Assembly (NCBI GenBank): GCA_039707655.1
Contig: CM077663.1
Location: forward strand, 435,381,830-435,445,829
Direction: 5' to 3'
Source: Elymus sibiricus
Lineage: Eukaryota > Streptophyta > Magnoliopsida > Poales > Poaceae
DNA: 64,000 nt
Shown one piece after another: positions 58,817 to 64,000 of this stretch; position 1 is the first letter of the stretch, and the number at the start of each line of letters is the position of its first letter. The position numbers and the translations under genes were made by a program. A model generated the notes under the pieces. That model was not told where the DNA came from. It saw nothing but the letters and a program-made list of their open reading frames with translations, and ran no database searches.

Positions 58817-59795
58817 TTACCTTTCGATCCTCATGCCCTTACAATACCTAGGGATGTACTTGACAATATCCAGCGTGTTGTTAACATCTGCAATGGTTCT
58901 TATCCCAGCATTTATGAGTCTCCCACCGCCATACTGACCCTCGGTGATTATTAGATTCCGAAGACAATGTGCTACCGAGAGGTCCTCCCATAGAGGAAAT
59001 AGTTGAACAACCTCCGGTTTAAGCTTCGTTAGGGCTGACCACCTATGTTTCACTGTATCCCCGACAGGCTTCAGTCTTGCGGACTCGGTGATGATTATTC
59101 TGAGTTGAAGCATGGACTTCCTTGCTAATTCCTTATCAGACACGCTCTCCCCATATTCTGCGAGCACCATTGCTGCCTCCAATGCCGCTTCCTGGCCTAT
59201 ATATACTTCTGAAAGCACATCAATACCCCCCTCAGGCGTATTGGTGAGACCACGGTAATCACTGTTGAACTCCAAGTCGTTGCAGCCTTTGAAAGGGAAA
59301 AGATTCTCTTGTATGGCGTCTGACGGGCACCAGCAGGCTCCATATCCGTTAAGGTAGCCCACATTGCCCATTATCCCCTCTGAACAATACGCTAGCAACT
59401 GCTTTTTTGCCAGGCACATGGATAACGAGCCACCTAAGCAGCGGTGGGTCTACTTCTTCAGGAGTAAAATAGTGCCCCCATACATCAGGTAAGGTATTTG
59501 ATGCAATCCCTGCTTCAAACTCTTTGAGAAAGGGTATGGAGGCACCTTCATCCTTCATGGGGAAGTCCAAGTGGATAGTTTCTAGTCCTTGTATGGGGAT
59601 TGTCTCCTGCTCCAGGTTGGGGATTGTCTCCTGCTCTAGGTTGCGGGTCAGGATCCTCATCGTCGTCATCGTCGCAGCTTACGCGCGTGATGGAGGCAAG
59701 AATAAGGGCGACTGCAAGCACGATGAATGCTTTCTGGCCGACAGATCGACGGGTCGCAGATGTGCTTTTGATGGTCCAGCACGCTATTATGGCAG
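58817..59795 (-). pseudogene. Ribosome-inactivating-protein-like domain, reading frame broken
   Basis: The minus-strand exon begins after a TTTGCAG acceptor at 59795. It first encodes a hydrophobic stretch ([15 protein letters not shown]) and an acidic run ([10 protein letters not shown]). An N-glycosidase-type domain follows. Family marks are a Tyr/Leu-rich early block, the catalytic-region motif ITESARL (Glu and Arg of the RIP active site) and a downstream Trp in LWEDLSVA. Plant RIPs remove one adenine from the large rRNA. The domain is spread over three frames: a shift near 59640-59670 and another near 59350-59390, in either case a small indel. The frame ends at 58817 or at the overlapping AAAGGTAAGG donor-like site. 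As read, no intact protein is made; sequencing error is not excluded. Confidence 0.65.
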
Positions 59796-60009
59796 CTGCA
59801 AACCACAAAATAACAATCACAAATGAGTCGGTCTTTTCCAAAATGGGGGATGATTCATAGGATACAGAAAAAAAAGCAGGAACAACAGTACAAGTTAAAA
59901 TTTCCTACTAGTATATATGTAGGCCTACGGGAACACAACAAAGAAACCAAAATGTATTTTCAGGGTAATGATTCATAACAAATTAGCTAAGTGAAAGAAT
60001 GTATTTTAC

Positions 60010-61493
60010 CTGCAAAGGCAGTTAACACAGCTTCATATATCATCTGATCCGATCCTGTCATCACGCCATACACAGAACCAAAGTGGATATCCGCATACAT
60101 GTTTGTGGTTGTTAGGACTAGTTTGCTGCCATGAACACGTGACAAGTGTGAGGCTTTTCCTTTGCGGTTAGGCTGCTCACTGTAATTGGATCAGAAAACA
60201 TAATGTTATTCTATAGATCTAAGACGCAGTGCAAGATATTGATCTGAAATCAAGCAACACTTCAGTCATGATGCAACTACATGAATTCCCTGAGTAGTAA
60301 AAGAAGTGCATAATAGAGGAAGAACAAAAAACTAAAGGTTATTAACATCCAGTTCTACAGTACATTTGATCAGCAAGGTCATTCAGAGATAAATGGCAGG
60401 ACCTTAGGCTTTGTACCAGAAGTTCTTAAATAAAAGACCCAAACACTAAAGGTGGTGTACAACCAGTTCCAGAGAAGAACAAGACAGTGAATTAGAAGGC
60501 AATGAGTACCTTAAGGTAGTGGGCTTCCTGGCGAGCACTAGTGTTTCATGGATGGTCTCTTTGCAGCTGCAGACCATCCTTTGTACCGGCGCAAGCCTTG
60601 CTTTATCACCTGGTTTACCTTCTTACCAGAGAGATCACAAAAAAGGGTAAGAAGATACATGATGAAGTTATTGTGGATAATTTCTTAGCACAATGTTTTA
60701 AATTACTTGATGATTATTTTTCCATATTCAAACTTTGCCAAATACAATAAAGCAAAATATGATTCATGCTTTCTTTCAGAAGCAAACCGCTCAACAAGTT
60801 TATATGGAAAATTCGAGATGACTGCATCTACATATTTAAGATTCTCAGAATTTATGAGTGGTAATGACTATTGGAGGATAATCACGAAAACAACTTTGAA
60901 TATTATTTACTATTTCAGATTATGTTAACAAGTGAAAGAAGTTGGTGAACAAAAACCAACTTTTCGAACTACATGTTCCAATTTGTTGATATTGATACCT
61001 CCAAGACTAGGGTAAAAGTTGATTCTAAAGCTAAAGGAGGTTGACTAGCAAAAAACGGAGTGTTTGGATTACAACTTGAAATTTGTTGATGTACTAATGC
61101 TCGGGCATGTATATTATCCATAACCAAAATGAGTGGCATGCCAATCATGAAGCACAAACATGAGATTTATAATTATTCTAGGCGACCAGGGAGCAATGAA
61201 TTGATTTGGGTATAATTTCTCAACACAATATTTTATATTATTGGTTAATTAGTTTCCCATATTCAAACTTTGCCTAATAGTACAATAAAGCAGATTCATG
61301 CTTCTTTTAGAAGCAAACTGTTCAACAAGTTTATACGGAAACCTAGATATGACTGCAAAGATTGGCTTGGATCATGCGTGAACATAGACTTCAAAGATAG
61401 AACGTCAGACTTACCAGCATTCGAGGTAGTTGCGAGAACATAGACTTCAAACATAGGCTTGTTGCCACGGTCCATCTGCTCCAGGAGCTTCTT
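60010..61493 (-). CDS. Upstream exons of the RIP-like locus
   Basis: Three minus-strand exons with GT/AG borders and compatible phases: 61493-61415 ([20 protein letters not shown]), 60558-60510 ([14 protein letters not shown]) and 60179-60010 ([32 protein letters not shown]). The last is in phase with the 59795 exon. The phase agreement across three introns is good evidence for a real transcript. I do not recognise the domain they encode. The intron between the first two is enlarged by a duplicated segment (60655-61370). Confidence 0.5.
60655..61370 (-). repeat. Intronic duplicated segment, two diverged copies
   Basis: About 160 bp around CATATTCAAACTTTGCC at 60722 is repeated at 61258, with CAACAAGTTTATA(T/C)GGAAA following in both (60793 and 61323). 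Spacing about 535 bp. Confidence 0.7.
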
Positions 61494-61651
61494 CTGAAAA
61501 AAGGGAAACCAAAAAATTAACACATGCAGAATTTTTTTATTTACTTTTTTTGTTGCGGGAATACAATTAAAGATCATCTAGCAAAAAAAGAGAAGAAGAA
61601 GAAAAAAGCAAATCAAGTAAGTGTGGGCTGATGGGCGTGGAACAAAAACGA

Positions 61652-61924
61652 TCATGGAGCACCCAGCGCTGGCAGAGGTACCGGTAGGTGCTCGGGAGCG
61701 ACGCTGGTCCGGCTCACCCATCCACCGCCGCCCGTCACAGTCTCACGGTTGGGCTGGTCCTCGCATAGCATCGCCATCCCGGTCGACAGCTCCGGCTTGA
61801 CCAGGTCAGCGTTGCTGGCCGGGTCGTATGCCGCTGCTCCGTGGTTGATGTTGCTCGCGACAATGACGAGAGCCAGTAGGAGGTACTGCGCCATGGCGAA
61901 GCGATCGGTGGTGGACTGGCCCAT
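61652..61924 (-). CDS. Probable first exon with signal peptide, RIP-like locus
   Basis: The ATG at 61924 or, more likely for secretion, 61894 (MAQYLLLALVIVASNINHGA) gives a classic hydrophobic signal peptide with an Ala-rich cleavage site. About 65 further residues follow, including LCEDQPNRETVTGGGGW. A TATATATGAACC box on the minus strand lies about 40-50 bp before the ATG (near 61960-61970). The frame closes at 61652. A splice donor joining it to 61493 is likely near 61668 but weak. Membership in the RIP-like gene is inferred from order, strand and spacing. Confidence 0.5.
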   Translation of the reverse strand: MGQSTTDRFAMAQYLLLALVIVASNINHGAAAYDPASNADLVKPELSTGMAMLCEDQPNRETVTGGGGWVSRTSVAPEHLPVPLPALGAP

Positions 61925-61972
61925 CTCTCTTGAACAATGAACAATGAACGATTACCTCGCTTGGTTCATATA

Positions 61973-62479
61973 TAGCAAAAGAAGCAATTTACACTAATGA
62001 AACATAGCGTGACTACTAGCAGATGCACGGTGCACTGCTTTGAGCGACCGTCTTTAACAAGAGAAGAGGAATAGATTCCTTACATGCATTCCACATTTCC
62101 TGTCTGCCACACCCTCGTTTCTTCCATCGACCCTACTGGCAATCAATATATGACCCAATCTACCACACCTATGTTTTTTTTCCATCGGATTCTTTCTCTT
62201 CTATATCTTCTAGGAGATTTTTATTTGTTCGCACAGTTTTATTTTTAATTTTATCTTCTCTCTTTTTAAAGGCAACAAATGTGATAGACGTGAGATTGCA
62301 ACATTGACCTCATCACGCGGACACTAAGTTGAATCCATTAAACCAATTAGACTAATAACCTTTTGTGTTTGGCAAATTTTAACCTGATCCCTATTACTTC
62401 CTCTTTTCACATGGCGAATTAGACTTATATCTTTCAGCTTTATTTTTATGTACGTGAATCGATCGGGTTGACAAGACCA
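61973..62479. other. Upstream AT-rich region of the RIP-like locus
   Basis: No gene or repeat end recognised. Confidence 0.4.
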
Positions 62480-62970
62480 ATTTTTTAAGTATACTTTGTT
62501 ATATTGTAGTTATCAGACTGGTCATGTTAGTTATCAACATGGTTACCATGTAGGTATCGGACCACATATGCTATAGTTATCGGCATAACTATTATGAACT
62601 TACCTAGGTGCTCATGCTACATTTATGAACATATCATTTATTTAGTGAGCAGGTTGCTCATTCTACAATTATCAGACTGCTCATGCTAAAGGTTACCAAG
62701 TTGTTCATGCTAAAGTTACTAGGCTCATCATGCTAAACTTGTTAGGCTGCTCAGGTTTTAGTTACTAGACTCATCATGCTAGCCAGTCTGCTCATGCTAA
62801 AGTTATTGGGCTGCTCATGCTGAAGTTATTGGGCTGCTCATGATAAAGTTACCAGGTTGCACATGTTATAGCTATAAGAATAATCATCCTAAAGAAATCA
62901 AGTTGTTTATGTTACAGTTATCACACTGCCCATGCTGCAGTTACCAACATAGCGGCTATGCGGTTACAGT
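62480..62970 (+). repeat. Degenerate ~24-bp minisatellite (CTGCTCATGCTAAAGTTA)
   Basis: About 20 imperfect units of the form GGCTGCTCATGCTAAAGTTA with variable spacing. The best-preserved part is 62640-62870. Confidence 0.75.
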
Positions 62971-64000
62971 TATCACAATATATTCTACAATATTTGACAT
63001 ACAATACAAAAGGTTTTTTTTTCAAACAATGTCGTATACAGATACACGAGAAAAATGTTAAACTTTTCGTTAGGCACGGTGGCCTTTCCTTTGAATCACG
63101 AGACTGTTAGAAGGTTATAAAATGATCCATTGGATGCACTGCCTCCTCTGGGCCGTCAGGAATTGGCCACGGATCAGAGTGATGCTGGCCGGGAACTCGT
63201 AATACAACGATGGTGCGCCTAGCTATATATCTGGAAGGGGGTGCAGCGGTGCTCAGGGATTCTGCTCCATTAGCCATTGGGCTTGTTGTGCTCTCGATAC
63301 GGAGGAGGGGTGACTTAGAAGATAAGATAGAAATAAATGTGTGAGGATAGGAACCCCCCGTTGACCGCAACTGAGACTGAGGCACGAGGTGAACAATGAC
63401 CTGTAACACCAAAAAAGGGGAAGACCCTGCAGGACCTGAACCTACTGCCGATGACGTTGGCGTGTCCACATAATGGGATAACAGTACACCCAGCTGCACA
63501 GATCACAAGGCAAATTGACAGCCTAGATAGAGGGTGCCATGGAGCTCGACCTGGATAGCAAGTTTCCGGTGTTCCCTTCGGATTAGTTGAGAACTTTCAA
63601 GTTCACATTAGTAAACTTATTGGAGATTCATTGCAGACACAACCATCCTAATTAGGAAAGAGTTCATACTATTTTGTACCAGCACAAGCAGGTACGTGAG
63701 CTTATCCACACCACCCATCCCAGGACATGATTGATTTTCTCCCCCGAAGAGATTTCGTGTCTCGCTCAATTTCACATATTTCGAACCGGCAATATCTACC
63801 TCATTCGATTCTCCTGGGATTTCTATAGATTGTACTTGTGAGAGGTTGGTTTTGGTAATGCATGTTCGAAGTTGGACATGATGAGGCAAACAACGAAGGA
63901 GCAAAGCATGCATCATATTCGTGGTTTGACCCATGGCGACGGCAGCGTGGATACGCCCCGGTTTCTTATGCAGCATAGAGTTTGAGCTCGCTGCGAACAC
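62971..64000 (-). other. Unassigned region with two minus-strand ORFs
   Basis: ORFs at 63499-63107 (130 aa, Ser/Pro-rich) and 64000-63617 (127 aa, open at the window edge, with SNEVDIAGSKYVKLSETRNL). I recognise neither. The second could be an exon of a gene continuing beyond the window. No decisive splice or promoter signal. Confidence 0.25.

Overview
The window is nuclear DNA from a large, repeat-rich grass genome, most likely a Triticeae species (wheat, barley or Aegilops type). The basis is spliced genes with GT/AG introns, dense nested transposable elements, an LTR family whose ends resemble the BARE/Angela group, CACTA elements with TAGTCCCGGTT palindromes, and a grass-type F-box gene. 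There are no operons, CRISPR arrays or bacterial signals. Family names are from recognition of motifs; no search was run.

Layout. 1-1815: end of a Ty1/copia pol gene (minus strand) cut by a CACTA terminal fragment. 3968-4042: a near-perfect 75-nt stem-loop. 4961-5746: a single-exon CAF1-like deadenylase homologue on the minus strand that lacks the first catalytic Asp/Glu pair. 6102-7163: a decayed PIF/Harbinger transposase. 7164-24313: a copia element array of the form LTR-internal-LTR-internal-LTR with mismatched flanks. 24314-26136: gypsy-like and GC-rich repeat sequence. 26146-47856: a Mutator-like element (9-bp target duplication) split by an 18.6-kb CACTA element (27526-46167, 3-bp duplication), which is itself split near its right end by a 5.1-kb LTR-type insertion (41003-46148, 5-bp duplication). 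48532-50086: an intact two-exon F-box gene. 51131-53230: a broken copy of its 3' half, split by a second Mutator-like element (51809-53059). 56162-58166: a retroposon-like insertion with a 14-bp duplication. 58817-61924: a multi-exon minus-strand locus ending in a ribosome-inactivating-protein-like domain with reading-frame breaks. 62480-62970: a degenerate minisatellite.

The most interesting part is inside the CACTA element. It encodes a seven-exon TNP1-like protein fused to a Ulp1-type protease, a frameshifted tnp2 transposase, and a duplicated small coiled-coil gene with a C-terminal membrane helix. In three places, TAGTCCCGGTT/AACCGGGACTA palindromes lie 10-18 bp from a TATA box in the same orientation, two of them in front of the element's genes. 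Between the genes, 35497-35700 reads as a compact small-RNA unit on the plus strand: an snRNA-type upstream element, a TATA box at snRNA-like spacing, a 130-nt hairpin with about 51 paired bases starting about 30 nt after the TATA box, and a T5 tract just after the hairpin. This is the best candidate for an undescribed system, with rice miR820 (a CACTA-encoded miRNA) as the nearest known parallel.

Cellular genes supported with reasonable confidence are few: the CAF1-like gene, the F-box gene and the RIP-like locus. Everything else is transposon-derived or unassigned.
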